A stretch of 64,000 bases of DNA from Pseudoxanthomonas sp. Root630 (lineage in GTDB: Bacteria > Pseudomonadota > Gammaproteobacteria > Xanthomonadales > Xanthomonadaceae). The number at the start of each line of letters is the position of its first letter. The first letter of the stretch is position 1. The translations under genes were made by a program, and so were the position numbers. Below the pieces are notes generated by a model. That model was not told the DNA's origin. It searched no databases and saw only the letters and a program-made list of their open reading frames with translations. Positions 8,598 through 17,902 of the stretch are shown in pieces. Location: assembly GCF_001427585.1 (NCBI RefSeq), contig NZ_LMGY01000020.1:124001-188000 (forward strand), read 5' to 3'.

Positions 8598-9500
8598 TCA
8601 GTTCGCGGCAGGCCGCTCTGGACGTGGAGGTGGCGGCAGTTTGGCGTCCGCCGCGTCCACCACGCCGTCGTGGTTGCGGTCGGCGGCGTCGAACGTGCGC
8701 TTGCCCGACACCTGGTACTCGGCGAAGGTCATCTTGCCGTCCTTGTCGGTGTCCAGCGCACCGAAGCGCACGCGCGTCTGCTTGTCCGAGCCGCCGGTCT
8801 GGGTGGCGATGTGGCGATCGAGCCGGTCCTCGTACTCGGCCAGGTACTCGTCCTGGCTGAGGCGACCATTGCGATCGGCATCCGTCCGGGCGAACTGCTC
8901 GGTGCGGGCACGATCGAACTCGCCGCGCTCCACCTTGCCGTCGCCGTTGCCGTCGTACAGGGCCAGGAATCCCTCGGCCGTGTGGCTGCTGGGCAGCGCC
9001 AGGCGGTTGGGGCGACGGTCGAAGCGCGCGGCCGCTTCGGCCGTCTTCTCCTCGTCCGCCTTCGCATCGCCCTTGCTGGCCATCGCTTTCTGGCCTTCGG
9101 TCCAGACGCGTTCGCCGGAGGCATCGAATTCCTTCTTCGACACCTGGCCATCCTTGTCGGCGTCCAGGGCCGCGAAACGGCGCCGGGTCTGTTCGACCTG
9201 TTCGCCACGGCTCTGCTCCATCTCTTCGCGCATGCGGTCCTCGAACTCCTGCACGTACTCCTCCACGTCGACCGTGCCGTCGCCATTGGCGTCGGTCGCA
9301 TCGAAGCGGGAGCGGCGGAATGCGTCGAACTCCTGCCAGGTCAGGCGGCCATCGGCGTTGCCGTCATGCTGCGCGACGAAGGCGTCGATGTTGTTGCCGT
9401 GACCACCGACCAGGGGGCGCGGCGTGGGCGCTTGCTGGGCGAAGGCGGGAGCGGACAGCAGCACGCAGGCACACGCGCTGGCGAGCAGGCCAGGTTTCAT
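8598..9500 (-). CDS. Secreted EF-hand calcium-binding protein
   Basis: A 300-residue protein with a signal peptide ending PAFA (about residue 22). At least seven EF-hand loops can be read, for example DGNADGRLTWQEF, DANGDGTVDVEEY, DADKDGQVSKKEF, DGNGDGKVERGEF, DADRNGRLSQDEY, DTDKDGKMTFAEY and DRNHDGVVDAAD. A proline-rich tail ends the protein. The ATG at 9500 is chosen because GGAG stands 6 bases before it and a signal peptide follows directly. It probably binds Ca2+ in the periplasm. It lies between the DUF4198 and ApbE-DUF2271 genes, so a role in the same metal/flavin module is inferred. Confidence 0.85.
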   Translation of the reverse strand: MKPGLLASACACVLLSAPAFAQQAPTPRPLVGGHGNNIDAFVAQHDGNADGRLTWQEFDAFRRSRFDATDANGDGTVDVEEYVQEFEDRMREEMEQSRGEQVEQTRRRFAALDADKDGQVSKKEFDASGERVWTEGQKAMASKGDAKADEEKTAEAAARFDRRPNRLALPSSHTAEGFLALYDGNGDGKVERGEFDRARTEQFARTDADRNGRLSQDEYLAEYEDRLDRHIATQTGGSDKQTRVRFGALDTDKDGKMTFAEYQVSGKRTFDAADRNHDGVVDAADAKLPPPPRPERPAAN

Positions 9501-9523
9501 GGGCATCTCCAGGGAAGGGGGGA

Positions 9524-10324
9524 TTACTGTTCCAGCACGCGGAACGTCAGCGTGTAGCTGTTGCTGTATTCGTCGACCGGCGCGCCGGCCGGTGCCTTGG
9601 TGCGATGGCGTGTCAGGGCGAGCCAGGTGCCGGCGCGCTCGAGCTTGAAGCTGGCCTTGCCCTGCGCATCGGTCAGTACCGTCACTACCTGCGGCTTGCG
9701 GTCCGACGTCCATACCGCTTCGGTGATCTCCACCTTCTGGTCGGCCAGCGGCTTGCCGTCGTACTGCACGGTGAACTCGAACGACTCGCCGACGAACAGA
9801 TCGTTGGGGTGGGTGCTCGGCACCAGCTCGATGCCCTTGCCGCGCGGCTGCAGCGCGGCCTGCCCGGGTTCGCCGACGGTGACGTAGGTTTCCGCCAGCG
9901 TCAGCGACTGGAAGTTCGAGAGCACCTTCGCGCCCGCGGGGATCTTCGCCGCCGGATCACGCGAGCTTTCCTGCTTGCCATTGAGCTCCCAGGTGCGGAA
10001 CAGCGCGCCCAGGCGCGGCCCGGTACTGAAGCGGTAGGTGCCGGTCGTGCCCTTCGGCAGGGTGTACTCGCCTACCGCGCGGACCTTCAGCAGCTGCACG
10101 CTGTCCAGTGCGGCTTCCTTGCCGTCGGGACCGGTCACGGTGAAGCGGCTGTTGTCGAACACCGTTTCCGGAACGAAGAAGGTCTCGGCGAACGCGGCAT
10201 CCAGCGCGACGGTATCGCCTGCGCGCGGCGCGAACGTACTGGGAGCGAGGTAGGGCGTGTGGGCCGAAGCCGTTGCAGCGAAGACGCAGGCGAAAACGCC
10301 GGCGAAGAGGGGCGCCAGTCTCAT
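9524..10324 (-). CDS. DUF4198 domain-containing periplasmic protein
   Basis: A 266-residue protein with a signal peptide predicted to be cut at ATASA/HTPYLAPS, which would leave an N-terminal histidine on the mature protein. The DUF4198 family commonly starts this way (AHxxxL.P). The C-terminal part looks like an immunoglobulin-like/CNA-type fold (QVVTVLTDAQGKASFKLERAGTWLAL). It is the first gene of the group DUF4198, EF-hand, ApbE-DUF2271, TonB-dependent receptor. Family members are often encoded with metal-uptake systems; a metal-chaperone role is inference. No Fur box was recognised upstream. Confidence 0.82.
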   Translation of the reverse strand: MRLAPLFAGVFACVFAATASAHTPYLAPSTFAPRAGDTVALDAAFAETFFVPETVFDNSRFTVTGPDGKEAALDSVQLLKVRAVGEYTLPKGTTGTYRFSTGPRLGALFRTWELNGKQESSRDPAAKIPAGAKVLSNFQSLTLAETYVTVGEPGQAALQPRGKGIELVPSTHPNDLFVGESFEFTVQYDGKPLADQKVEITEAVWTSDRKPQVVTVLTDAQGKASFKLERAGTWLALTRHRTKAPAGAPVDEYSNSYTLTFRVLEQ

Positions 10325-10449
10325 GTGCGGGTCCTGTCAGGCGGTGAATCGCTGGCGGGACCGGGAGAGACGGCCGAGTGCTGGCTGAACGCGGGCAAGT
10401 ATGACGATGAACGATCGACGGCACAACAGGATCGCGTGCATGCCGGGGC

Positions 10450-10472
10450 GCGACGCCCGTGCATGGCGTCGC
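10450..10472. repeat. Inverted repeat between the MFS and DUF4198 genes
   Basis: GCGACGCC (10450-10457) and GGCGTCGC (10465-10472) form a perfect 8-bp stem with a 7-base loop. It lies downstream of the MFS gene and upstream of the DUF4198 gene. No T run follows on either strand, so the role (terminator or operator) is unclear. Confidence 0.35.
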
Positions 10473-10496
10473 CCGTCGCGATGCGAGGCCGCGCGA

Positions 10497-12053
10497 TCAG
10501 GCGTCCGTATCGGTCGCCATCGTCGCGGCATGACCGGCGCCTTCGCCGTCGCGCATCAGCCGCGCCGCCATCCAGGCCGCCAGCAGCATCATCGCCATGC
10601 CGAACACGGCGATCGCACGCATCGCGCCGGTGAAGGCGGTGCGTGCGGTCTCCACGACCGCCGCGCCTGCCGATCCGCCCAGTTCGCTGCCGACGGCAAC
10701 GGCGCCACCGAGCGTGGACAATGCACGGGCCGCGTCGTTATCGGCGAGCGAGGCGGGAAGGGCGGGATCCAGCCATAGCCGGTAGGCCAGCATGCCGGCG
10801 CTGCCCAGCAGGGCGATACCGAGCGCGCCGCTGAGTTCGGCGCTTGTCTCGGCCAATGCGGACGCGGCGCCGGCACGCTCCGGCGGCGCGGTCGTGATGA
10901 TCAGTTCGTTGCCGACGGTGAACACCGGCGCCATGCCCAGGCTCATCGCCAGCATGCCGGCGATGAGGATCCACAGCCCGTACGGCGGCACCACCAGCGC
11001 GGTGATGCCGAAGCCGACGGCGGCGAGCAGCAGGCCGCGCACCATCACCCGGCGCGCGCCCCAGTGGCGCGCCAGCCGTGGCGCCAGCAGCGACCCGAAC
11101 GTGAAGCACAGCGACCACGGCACCGTCGCGATACCGGCCTGCAGCGGCGTCAGCCCGAGCACCAGTTGCAGGTACTGGGTCATGAAGATGTACACGCCCA
11201 TCATCGACAGGCCGGCGAGTGCATACGCGACGATGGCGGCCGAGAACGCCGGTCGCCGGAACAGCGCCACGTCGAGGAACGGATACGCCAGATGCTTCTG
11301 CCGACGGACGAACAGCACGCCGAGGGCGAGGCCGACCAGCAACACCGCGAATCCGCGTGGATCGATGCCGAACTCCGCGATGCGCTTCAGCCCGTAGACG
11401 ACGGCCAGCACCGAGAACAGCGACTGCACCATGCTGAGCGGATCGAGCTCGCCAGCGTCCGGGTCGCGGTACTCCGGCAGCAGCTTCGGCCCCAGTACCA
11501 ACAGCAGCACCATCACCGGCACCGCAGCGAGGAACGCCGCGCCCCACCACCACCATTGCAACAGCAGGCCGCCGACCAGCGGGCCGATGGCACCGCCCAC
11601 CGAGAACGCCGCGATCCACACGCCGATGGCGAACTGGCGTTCGTGTTCGTCATGGAACATGTTGCGGATCAGCGACATCGTCGAGGGCGCCAATGTTGCG
11701 CCCGCCACGCCAAGCAACGCACGCATCGCGATCAGCATCTCCGCGCTGCGCGAGAACGCCGCGATCACCGAGGCCGCCGCGAACGCCGCCGCACCGATCA
11801 GCAACAGCTTGCGCCGGCCAATCCGGTCGCCCAGCGTGCCCATCGTGATCAGGAAGCCGGCGACCAGGAAGCCGTACACATCGACGATCCACAGCAGCTG
11901 GCTGGCGCTGGGGTCCAGCTCGGCGCTGATCGCCGGCAGCGCGAGGTTCAGCACGGTCAGGTCCATCGCATAGACCATGCAGGGCAGCGCGATGATGGCC
12001 AGCCCGATCCATTCGCGGCGGGTGGCCTTGGCAGGCGGGTTCAGAATCGACAT
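10497..12053 (-). CDS. MFS transporter, DHA2 (14-helix) family, SmvA-like
   Basis: A 518-residue inner-membrane proton-driven exporter with about 14 membrane helices. The early segment MDLTVLNLALPAI is the DHA2 motif D1, GDRIGRRKLLLIG is MFS motif A, and the GAIGPLVGGLL stretch is motif C of antiporters. Overall pattern and length fit SmvA/QacA-type exporters of cationic dyes and biocides. No dedicated regulator gene (TetR or MarR) lies beside it. The substrate cannot be told from sequence. Confidence 0.88.
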   Translation of the reverse strand: MSILNPPAKATRREWIGLAIIALPCMVYAMDLTVLNLALPAISAELDPSASQLLWIVDVYGFLVAGFLITMGTLGDRIGRRKLLLIGAAAFAAASVIAAFSRSAEMLIAMRALLGVAGATLAPSTMSLIRNMFHDEHERQFAIGVWIAAFSVGGAIGPLVGGLLLQWWWWGAAFLAAVPVMVLLLVLGPKLLPEYRDPDAGELDPLSMVQSLFSVLAVVYGLKRIAEFGIDPRGFAVLLVGLALGVLFVRRQKHLAYPFLDVALFRRPAFSAAIVAYALAGLSMMGVYIFMTQYLQLVLGLTPLQAGIATVPWSLCFTFGSLLAPRLARHWGARRVMVRGLLLAAVGFGITALVVPPYGLWILIAGMLAMSLGMAPVFTVGNELIITTAPPERAGAASALAETSAELSGALGIALLGSAGMLAYRLWLDPALPASLADNDAARALSTLGGAVAVGSELGGSAGAAVVETARTAFTGAMRAIAVFGMAMMLLAAWMAARLMRDGEGAGHAATMATDTDA

Positions 12054-12151
12054 GGCGGTCCGTCAGGTAGGCGTCTTCCCGTCCGACGAACGGGAAAGGC
12101 GATTCTCGACGAAGCCGCGGACAGGCGTCGCCCGCGATGTCCGCGACGGGC

Positions 12152-13678
12152 TCAGCGGATGATGAAGTCGATGAACCGGGCGACCTTCGAGTAGGGCGGC
12201 TTCAGCAGGTCGCTGCCGGCGCGTCGCGGCTGCCACAGCACCGGCAGCGCCTTGCTCATCGCATCGAAGCCGGCCCGCCCATGGTAGGCGCCCATGCCGC
12301 TGGGCCCGACGCCGCCGAACGGCAACGCGTTGATGCCGAAATGCAGCACCGTGTCGTTGACGGTCACGCCGCCGGCGAGCGTCTTCTGCAGGATCTTCTC
12401 CACCCGGTCGCGGTCGTGGCTGAAGGGATACAGCGCCAGCGGTCGGTCGTGCGCGTTCACGTAGGCCAACGCCTCATCCAGCGAACCGACGGTGCGGATC
12501 GGCAGGATCGGGCCGAAGATCTCGTCCTGCATCACCTTCGCCTCGTCACCCGGCTCGAGCACCAGCGCGGGCGCGAACAGGCGCTGTGCGCGGTCGTGGG
12601 CGGCGGCGAGCGGGATCACCTCGTATCCGCGCAGGCGCGCGTCGTCCAGGTAGCTGTCGAGGCGCGCGAACTGGCCGTCGTTGATGATGCGGGTGTAATC
12701 GCCGGCATCGGACAGGTCGCCGTAACGTGCCGCCACCTGTTCGCGCAGCGCCTGCACCAGCGCATCGCGCCGGCTGCGGCCCACCAGCAAGACGTAGTCC
12801 GGTGCGATGCAGGTCTGCCCACCATTGAACCACTTGCCGGTCGCCAGCCGCGCCGCGGCCTGTTCCACCGGATAGTCGTCGCAGACGATGGCGGGCGACT
12901 TGCCGCCGAGTTCCAGCGTCAGCGGGGTCAGGTTCGGCGCGGCGGCCGCCATCACCTTGCGGCCCACGGCGGTGGAGCCGGTGAACACCAGGTGGTCGAA
13001 CGGGAGCGCCGCGAACGCGGCCGCCACGTCGGCACCGCCGGCCGCGACGGTGACGCGTTCCAGCGGAAAGACTTCCGCCAGCAACGAGCGCAGGAATTCA
13101 GTGGTGTGCGGCGTGTGCTCGGACGGCTTCAGGTAGACGTGGTTGCCGGCGGCGATGGCCGTCGCCAGCGGGATCAGGGCGAGATTGACCGGATAGTTCC
13201 ACGGCGAGATCACGCCGACCACGCCAACCGGCGCCTGCCGCACTTCGGCACGCGCGGGCCAGAAACGCCAGCCCACGCCGACGCGTTTCGGCTTCATCCA
13301 CCGGCGCAGGTGCGAGGCCAGGTGGTCGATCTCGTTGAGCACCGTCATGCCGTCGGCGATCAGCGACTCATGGCGCGAGCGGTGGCCGAAGTCGGCGGCG
13401 ACCGTGTCGGCCATTTCCGGCAGGCGACGCTTCAAGGCATCGCGCAGCCGCCGCAGATCGTCGCGGCGCTGGGCGTAGTCCGGCTTGCGGGCCTGCCAGG
13501 CTTGGCGCAAGCGTTCCAGCGTCGGCGCCAGGTCGGCCACCTGCGTGTCGCGCAGGGTGTGGCCACCCGGTGGCGGCGCGGCGGGCTCACCTCCCGCCGT
13601 GGTCGCCGTGATCGCGGCATTGGCGGCGGTGATGGCCGCGTTCGCGGCGGTGGTGGCGGCATGCGGAAAGGTCGTCAT
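12152..13678 (-). CDS. calB: Coniferyl-aldehyde-dehydrogenase-like aldehyde dehydrogenase
   Basis: A 508-residue NAD(P)-dependent aldehyde dehydrogenase. Visible motifs: PWNYPVNLAL (cofactor site), KPSEHTPHT, FTGSTAVGRKVM, the general base in LELGGKSPAIV, and the catalytic Cys in GQTCIAPDYVLL. The pattern (NGGQTCIAPDY, ENPFGGVGPSGMGAYHG-type end) is that of the CalB/fatty-aldehyde subgroup. The first 40 residues are odd: an alanine/threonine-rich stretch with a 7-residue repeat (NAAITAA), encoded by an imperfect 21-bp tandem repeat. The true start may therefore be downstream of the repeat. Substrate specificity is inferred only. Confidence 0.82.
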   Translation of the reverse strand: MTTFPHAATTAANAAITAANAAITATTAGGEPAAPPPGGHTLRDTQVADLAPTLERLRQAWQARKPDYAQRRDDLRRLRDALKRRLPEMADTVAADFGHRSRHESLIADGMTVLNEIDHLASHLRRWMKPKRVGVGWRFWPARAEVRQAPVGVVGVISPWNYPVNLALIPLATAIAAGNHVYLKPSEHTPHTTEFLRSLLAEVFPLERVTVAAGGADVAAAFAALPFDHLVFTGSTAVGRKVMAAAAPNLTPLTLELGGKSPAIVCDDYPVEQAAARLATGKWFNGGQTCIAPDYVLLVGRSRRDALVQALREQVAARYGDLSDAGDYTRIINDGQFARLDSYLDDARLRGYEVIPLAAAHDRAQRLFAPALVLEPGDEAKVMQDEIFGPILPIRTVGSLDEALAYVNAHDRPLALYPFSHDRDRVEKILQKTLAGGVTVNDTVLHFGINALPFGGVGPSGMGAYHGRAGFDAMSKALPVLWQPRRAGSDLLKPPYSKVARFIDFIIR

Positions 13679-13727
13679 CGCCCGAGTGTATGCCTTCCCC
13701 TGCGAGCGGGCGCACTACAATCCCGGC

Positions 13728-14288
13728 ATGACCGACACTCTGACCGCCCTGCGCCCCTATCTTGGCCGCTTTCCCGTCCTGGGCCCGCGGGTCTACGTCG
13801 ATCCGGCCGCCACCGTGATCGGCGATGTGGAACTGGCCGAAGACGCTTCAGTCTGGCCGGGCACCATCCTGCGCGGCGACGTCAACTTCATCCGCGTCGG
13901 CGCACGCACCAACGTGCAGGACGGCACCATCGTCCACGTCAGCCACCACAGCCCGTACAACAAGGCCGGCTATCCCACGCTGATCGGTGCCGACGTCACC
14001 ATCGGCCACGGCACCATCATCCATGCCTGCACGATCGAGGACCTGTGCCTGATCGGCATGGGCGCCTGCATCCTCGACGGCGCCACGGTGAAGAAGTACG
14101 GCTTCCTCGGTGCGGGTGCGGTGCTCGGCCCCGGCAAGGTGGTGGGCGAAGCCGAACTGTGGCTGGGCAATCCGGCCCGCTTCGCCCGCATGCTGACCGA
14201 GAAGGAAATCGAGAGCCTGCATTACTCGGCCGGGCATTACGTGCGGTTGAAGGATCATTACCTGCAGCCAACACCGCCAACGGCATGA
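13728..14288 (+). CDS. Gamma carbonic anhydrase family protein (YrdA-like)
   Basis: A 186-residue left-handed beta-helix (hexapeptide repeat) protein. The family's metal-binding histidines are visible in VHVSHHSPYN and DVTIGHGTIIHACTI. The closest pattern is YrdA/PaaY rather than Cam, so carbonic anhydrase activity is possible but not assured. The ATG at 13728 gives the standard MTDTLTALRPYLGRFP start; the open frame further upstream runs through the divergent gene's promoter. Confidence 0.9.
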   Translation: MTDTLTALRPYLGRFPVLGPRVYVDPAATVIGDVELAEDASVWPGTILRGDVNFIRVGARTNVQDGTIVHVSHHSPYNKAGYPTLIGADVTIGHGTIIHACTIEDLCLIGMGACILDGATVKKYGFLGAGAVLGPGKVVGEAELWLGNPARFARMLTEKEIESLHYSAGHYVRLKDHYLQPTPPTA

Positions 14289-14325
14289 TGGTCGCGGCGC
14301 ATCCCGCGCCGCCTGGGAGATCCGC

Positions 14326-14703
14326 ATGGCCTGGAAACCGCACGGTTACACCTCCGCCGCCCCGTATCTGGTCGTCGACGGCGCGCAGCGCACGCTGGAT
14401 TTCCTCGCTGCGGTGTTCGATGCAAAGCCGCTGCGCCTGCATCCGATGGGTGATCGCCTCGGACATGCGGAAGTCCGCATCGACGACACCGTGCTGATGC
14501 TGGCCGACGGCATGGAAGGCTGGCCGGCCATCGCCAGCCATGTGCATGTCTACGTGCCGGACGTCGATGCCACCTGGGCGCGCGCGCTGGCCGCCGGCGC
14601 CGAACCGGTGCAGCCGCCGGAAGAGAAAGGCGACGGCGACAGGCGTGGCGGTTTCCGCGATGCCGGCGGCACCACGTGGTGGATCTCGACGCAGGTGGCG
14701 TGA
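14326..14703 (+). CDS. VOC family (glyoxalase/bleomycin-resistance fold) protein
   Basis: A 125-residue protein of the vicinal oxygen chelate superfamily, similar to the PhnB/YdeS-like group. Two beta-alpha-beta-beta-beta modules are visible (VDGAQRTLDFLAAVFDA... and VDATWARALAAGAEP...), ending in the typical GFRDAGGTTWWIST. A GGGAG ribosome-binding site precedes the ATG. It lies 37 bases after the gamma carbonic anhydrase gene. The reaction is unknown. Confidence 0.85.
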   Translation: MAWKPHGYTSAAPYLVVDGAQRTLDFLAAVFDAKPLRLHPMGDRLGHAEVRIDDTVLMLADGMEGWPAIASHVHVYVPDVDATWARALAAGAEPVQPPEEKGDGDRRGGFRDAGGTTWWISTQVA

Positions 14704-14713
14704 GCGGCAGCGG

Positions 14714-15352
14714 TCAGCGCGTCGGCGGCAGCCCGCGTTCGACGGCCCGCAACAGCAACGCGGTGGCCAGCGCCGCGGCCAGGATCACGAGCAGGGTGAT
14801 GCCTACCCGGCCATAGCCCAGTGTGTCCGCGTTGAGGAACGGATACGGATACCAGCCGGTCAGCGCGCCATGCGCCATCGTGTAGGCGAGCCACGCCACC
14901 GGCCACGCGAAGGCCCAGCCGACGGTACGCAGGTCGATGCGCGGGCGCGGGCCCAGCAGCAGCCAGCCCGCGAGTGTCCACACCGGCGAAAACTGGTGGA
15001 AGCCGGCATTGATCCAGAGCCCGATGCCGGTGTGCTGCACGAGTCCGGCCAACAGGGTGGCGGCCACCACGCCGGTCACGGCGATGCCGAGCAACGCATC
15101 CAGCCGCAGTACCCGCCACAGGGCGCCGTCCCGCTGCGGATCGACGGCCAGGCTGACCGCGGCGGCCAGCACCAGCAGATTGCTCTGCACCGTGAAGTAG
15201 CTGAAGAAGCGGAGCAGCCGGGTCGGCAGCGCCACCGGGACCGCGGCGGTCGTGGTGTTCACGTCCTGCCCGCCGGAGACCAGCAATACAAGCTGCGCGA
15301 CGATCGTCGCGCCGACGACCAGGGCCAGGATCAGGTTCCAGGTGCGCTGCAT
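14714..15352 (-). CDS. Pr6Pr family membrane protein
   Basis: A 212-residue integral membrane protein with about six helices. The segment [13 protein letters not shown] and the later GYPYPFL-like [17 protein letters not shown] are signatures of the Pr6Pr/FAR-17a-like family. The start overlaps the end of the YkgJ-like gene by 22 bases, so the two are probably co-translated. Its function is not known; distant eukaryotic relatives (AIG1/ADTRP) are serine-type lipid hydrolases, which is only a hint. Confidence 0.8.
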   Translation of the reverse strand: MQRTWNLILALVVGATIVAQLVLLVSGGQDVNTTTAAVPVALPTRLLRFFSYFTVQSNLLVLAAAVSLAVDPQRDGALWRVLRLDALLGIAVTGVVAATLLAGLVQHTGIGLWINAGFHQFSPVWTLAGWLLLGPRPRIDLRTVGWAFAWPVAWLAYTMAHGALTGWYPYPFLNADTLGYGRVGITLLVILAAALATALLLRAVERGLPPTR

Positions 15353-15648
15353 GCGGGGTCTCCACCGTGGAGCGGGCGCTGGAAGGGTGCGGTCGCCTGT
15401 TCGAGTGCGGCCAGCAACGCCATCGCTTCCTGTCGGCTATGGCCGCACATGTCCGGGCCGGGCTTCAGCGTGCCGCAGAACGCCGGCCGTTCCGGTCGCC
15501 CGAACAGCCGGCAGCGCAGTGCGTCGTCCAGTTGCACGCACGGGATGCCTGCCGGCTTGCCATGCGGCATGCCGGGGATCGGCGAGGTGATCGACGGCGC
15601 GGTGCAACAGGCCGCGCAGCCCGATCGGCAGGAGAAGACCGTGTCCAC
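15331..15648 (-). CDS. YkgJ family cysteine-cluster protein
   Basis: A 105-residue protein with the CxxxCxxCC-type cluster near the N terminus (CRSGCAACC) and further cysteines in [20 protein letters not shown] and MCGHSR. This pattern is that of the YkgJ/zinc- or iron-chelating family (PF03692). The start is a GTG at 15648, because no ATG precedes the cysteine cluster in frame without entering the divergent gene. Its stop overlaps the Pr6Pr start by 22 bases. Function in vivo unknown. Confidence 0.75.
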   Translation of the reverse strand: MDTVFSCRSGCAACCTAPSITSPIPGMPHGKPAGIPCVQLDDALRCRLFGRPERPAFCGTLKPGPDMCGHSRQEAMALLAALEQATAPFQRPLHGGDPACSAPGT

Positions 15649-15720
15649 GGGGGCGGAGTGTAGTGCGGCTGGGCAAGCGTGGCGCGTCCGGCTAAAGTCG
15701 GCGGGTACAGGGGATCCCGC

Positions 15721-16227
15721 ATGGAAAGCGCCGACGAGCAAGGCAATCCGTATGCCGCGCCAGCGACCGTCATCGCCACGGTCGCGGAGGATGTGCCGCG
15801 CGTGTTGGCGGGCCGTGCGGAACGCCTGGGAGCCGTCATCGTGGACAACCTCATGGCCAGTGCCCTCCTGTTTCCCGGCTACATGCTGCTGCTGGAAGCC
15901 GCGCCCGAGTGGACGCACGTGCTGGTGCCCGCCGCCTGGGTGGCGACGCCGCTGGCCCTGGTGCTGGTCGGCATCAACGTCTTCCTGCTGGTCCGCGATG
16001 GACAGACCGTGGCCAAGCGATGGTTGGGTCTCCGCATCGTGCGCGCGGATGGCACGCGTTGCGCCGCCGCCCGGCTGCTGGGGCTGCGCTACGTCGTGCC
16101 GACCCTGATCGCGGTACTGCCCTGCATCGGCCCGCTGTTCTCGCTGGTGGATGCGCTGACGATCTTCCGCGAGCAGCGCCGGTGCCTGCACGACGACATG
16201 GCCGACACGATCGTGGTGCGCGCCTGA
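15721..16227 (+). CDS. RDD family membrane protein
   Basis: A 168-residue inner-membrane protein. It has the RDD pattern: an Arg in the first helix region ([13 protein letters not shown]), a [15 protein letters not shown] loop, and a final DxxADT-like DDMADTIVV. Three membrane helices are likely. It is the first gene of an operon that continues with a second RDD gene through a TGATG overlap. RDD proteins are proposed ion or solute carriers; the role here is unknown. Confidence 0.85.
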   Translation: MESADEQGNPYAAPATVIATVAEDVPRVLAGRAERLGAVIVDNLMASALLFPGYMLLLEAAPEWTHVLVPAAWVATPLALVLVGINVFLLVRDGQTVAKRWLGLRIVRADGTRCAAARLLGLRYVVPTLIAVLPCIGPLFSLVDALTIFREQRRCLHDDMADTIVVRA

Positions 16228-16907
16228 TGCTGGATACCTACCGCGAAGTCGTCACGCCCGAAGGCGTTCCCCTTCATCTGCCTGCCGCCGGTCCGGTGCC
16301 GCGCGCGCTGGCGTGGAGCATCGACTTCGCCATCCGCCTCGGCGTGCTGAGCATCCTGGGCACCGTCCTGGCGTTGCTGGGCCAGGCGGGCGTGGGGTTG
16401 TATCTGATTGGCCTGTTCCTCATTTTCTGGGCCTATCCCATCGTGTTCGAAGCGGTGTGGAACGGGCAGACGCTGGGCAAGAAGGCGCTGGGCCTGCGCG
16501 TGGTGTCGGCCGATGGCGCACCGGTGGGCTGGTTGGCGGCCATCACCCGCAACCTGCTGCGTACCGTGGACATGCTGCCGTTCGGCTACGCCGCGGGACT
16601 GGTGGCATGCCTGACCGACACGCATGCGCGCCGCCTGGGCGACATGGTCGCCGGGACACTGGTGGTGCACACCGTGGGCGAACGCGAGCATGTGCCGGCA
16701 CCGGCGAACGAGATCTTCGCGCTGCCTGCGGGCCTGTTGCCCGAGGAGCAGGGCGCGGTGGTGGCCTTCGGCGAGCGCGCGCCACAGCTGACGCCCTCGC
16801 GACAGGAGGAACTCGCCAACCTCGTGGCGCCGGTCACCGGTGCGCGCGGCCAGGTCGGCGTGCAGCGCCTGTACGGCATGGCCAACTGGCTACTGGGGCG
16901 GCGATGA
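16227..16907 (+). CDS. RDD family membrane protein
   Basis: A 226-residue membrane protein with a full RDD domain ([17 protein letters not shown]..., [29 protein letters not shown]) and a soluble C-terminal extension of about 70 residues. Its ATG overlaps the stop of the preceding RDD gene (TGATG) and its stop overlaps the next start (ATGA). Its place before SpoIIM and MoxR genes is seen in many xanthomonads and actinobacteria, where the set is thought to form a membrane complex assembled by the MoxR chaperone (inference). Confidence 0.88.
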   Translation: MLDTYREVVTPEGVPLHLPAAGPVPRALAWSIDFAIRLGVLSILGTVLALLGQAGVGLYLIGLFLIFWAYPIVFEAVWNGQTLGKKALGLRVVSADGAPVGWLAAITRNLLRTVDMLPFGYAAGLVACLTDTHARRLGDMVAGTLVVHTVGEREHVPAPANEIFALPAGLLPEEQGAVVAFGERAPQLTPSRQEELANLVAPVTGARGQVGVQRLYGMANWLLGRR

Positions 16908-17902
16908 GGCAGGAGCAGTTCGTCGCCCGCCACCAGGCGGAATGGCTGGCCTTCGAATCCTGGTTGCAGGCGCGCGGCGAGAGTGCGCGGCGCGCGCGCA
17001 AGGAGCGGAACGCCGGCGTACTGACCGATGAAGACGTCCCCGCGCGCTACCGGCGTATCTGCCAGCAACTGGCGCTCGCGCGCGCGCGCGGCTACAGCCC
17101 GGTGGTCGTGGACCGGCTGCAGGCGCTCATGCAGCAAGGCCATGGCGTGCTCTACCGCACGCCCGCGCCGCGCTGGCAGCGTGCGATGCGTTTCCTGCTG
17201 GCGGATTTCCCGAAGCTGGTCCGCAGCGAGGCGGGCTGCATGGCCGTGGCCGCGGTGGCGTTCGTGTTCCCGCTGGTGCTGATGTTCGTGCTGCTGCAGG
17301 TGCGCCCCGAACTGGTGTACAGCATCGCCTCGCCCGCGGACGTGCAGGGATGGGAGCGCATGTACGACCCCGGCGATCCGCGACATGCGCTGGGCCGCGA
17401 AAGCGGCACCGACTGGCAGATGTTCGGCGTCTATATCTGGAACAACATCAGCATCGGCCTGAAGACCTTCGCCGGCGGCCTGGTGGCCGGGGTGGGTGCG
17501 TTGTTCGTGCTGATCGCCAACGGCATCGGCATCGGCACGGTGTTCGGGCACCTGCACCAGATCGGTTCCGGCGATCCGCTGTGGCGTTTCGTCTGCGGGC
17601 ATGCGCCGTTCGAACTCACCGCACTGGTGCTGGCCGGCGGTGCCGGCCTTCGGCTGGGACTGGCGCTGATCGCACCGGGCCGACACCGGCGCATCGATGC
17701 GCTCGCCATCGCCGGCAGGAAGGGCGCACGGCTCTGCCTCGGCGTGGCCTTCATGCTGCTGGTGGCGGCGTTCATCGAGGCATTCTGGTCTTCGACGCAA
17801 TCCATCCCTGCGGTGGTCAAGTACAGCGTGTCCGGCGTGCTGTGGACGCTGGTGGCGCTGTGGCTGGGCCTGGGCGGACGCGGAGTGGCCGATGAGGATT
17901 GA
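16904..17902 (+). CDS. Stage II sporulation protein M (SpoIIM)-like membrane protein
   Basis: A 332-residue protein. A soluble helical N-terminal half (residues 1-105) is followed by about five membrane helices of the SpoIIM domain, with the typical NNISIGLKTFAGG and HAPFELTALVLAGGAGLRLG segments. The host is not a spore former, so the name reflects homology only. SpoIIM-like proteins may act as channels or scaffold proteins in the envelope. It overlaps its upstream neighbour by ATGA and its downstream neighbour by 11 bases. Confidence 0.88.
   Translation: MRQEQFVARHQAEWLAFESWLQARGESARRARKERNAGVLTDEDVPARYRRICQQLALARARGYSPVVVDRLQALMQQGHGVLYRTPAPRWQRAMRFLLADFPKLVRSEAGCMAVAAVAFVFPLVLMFVLLQVRPELVYSIASPADVQGWERMYDPGDPRHALGRESGTDWQMFGVYIWNNISIGLKTFAGGLVAGVGALFVLIANGIGIGTVFGHLHQIGSGDPLWRFVCGHAPFELTALVLAGGAGLRLGLALIAPGRHRRIDALAIAGRKGARLCLGVAFMLLVAAFIEAFWSSTQSIPAVVKYSVSGVLWTLVALWLGLGGRGVADED

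Noticed and set aside
10325-10496. Fur box in front of the DUF4198-to-receptor group
   Set aside because: Only weak partial matches (around 10,410-10,430) to the Fur consensus; not convincing.
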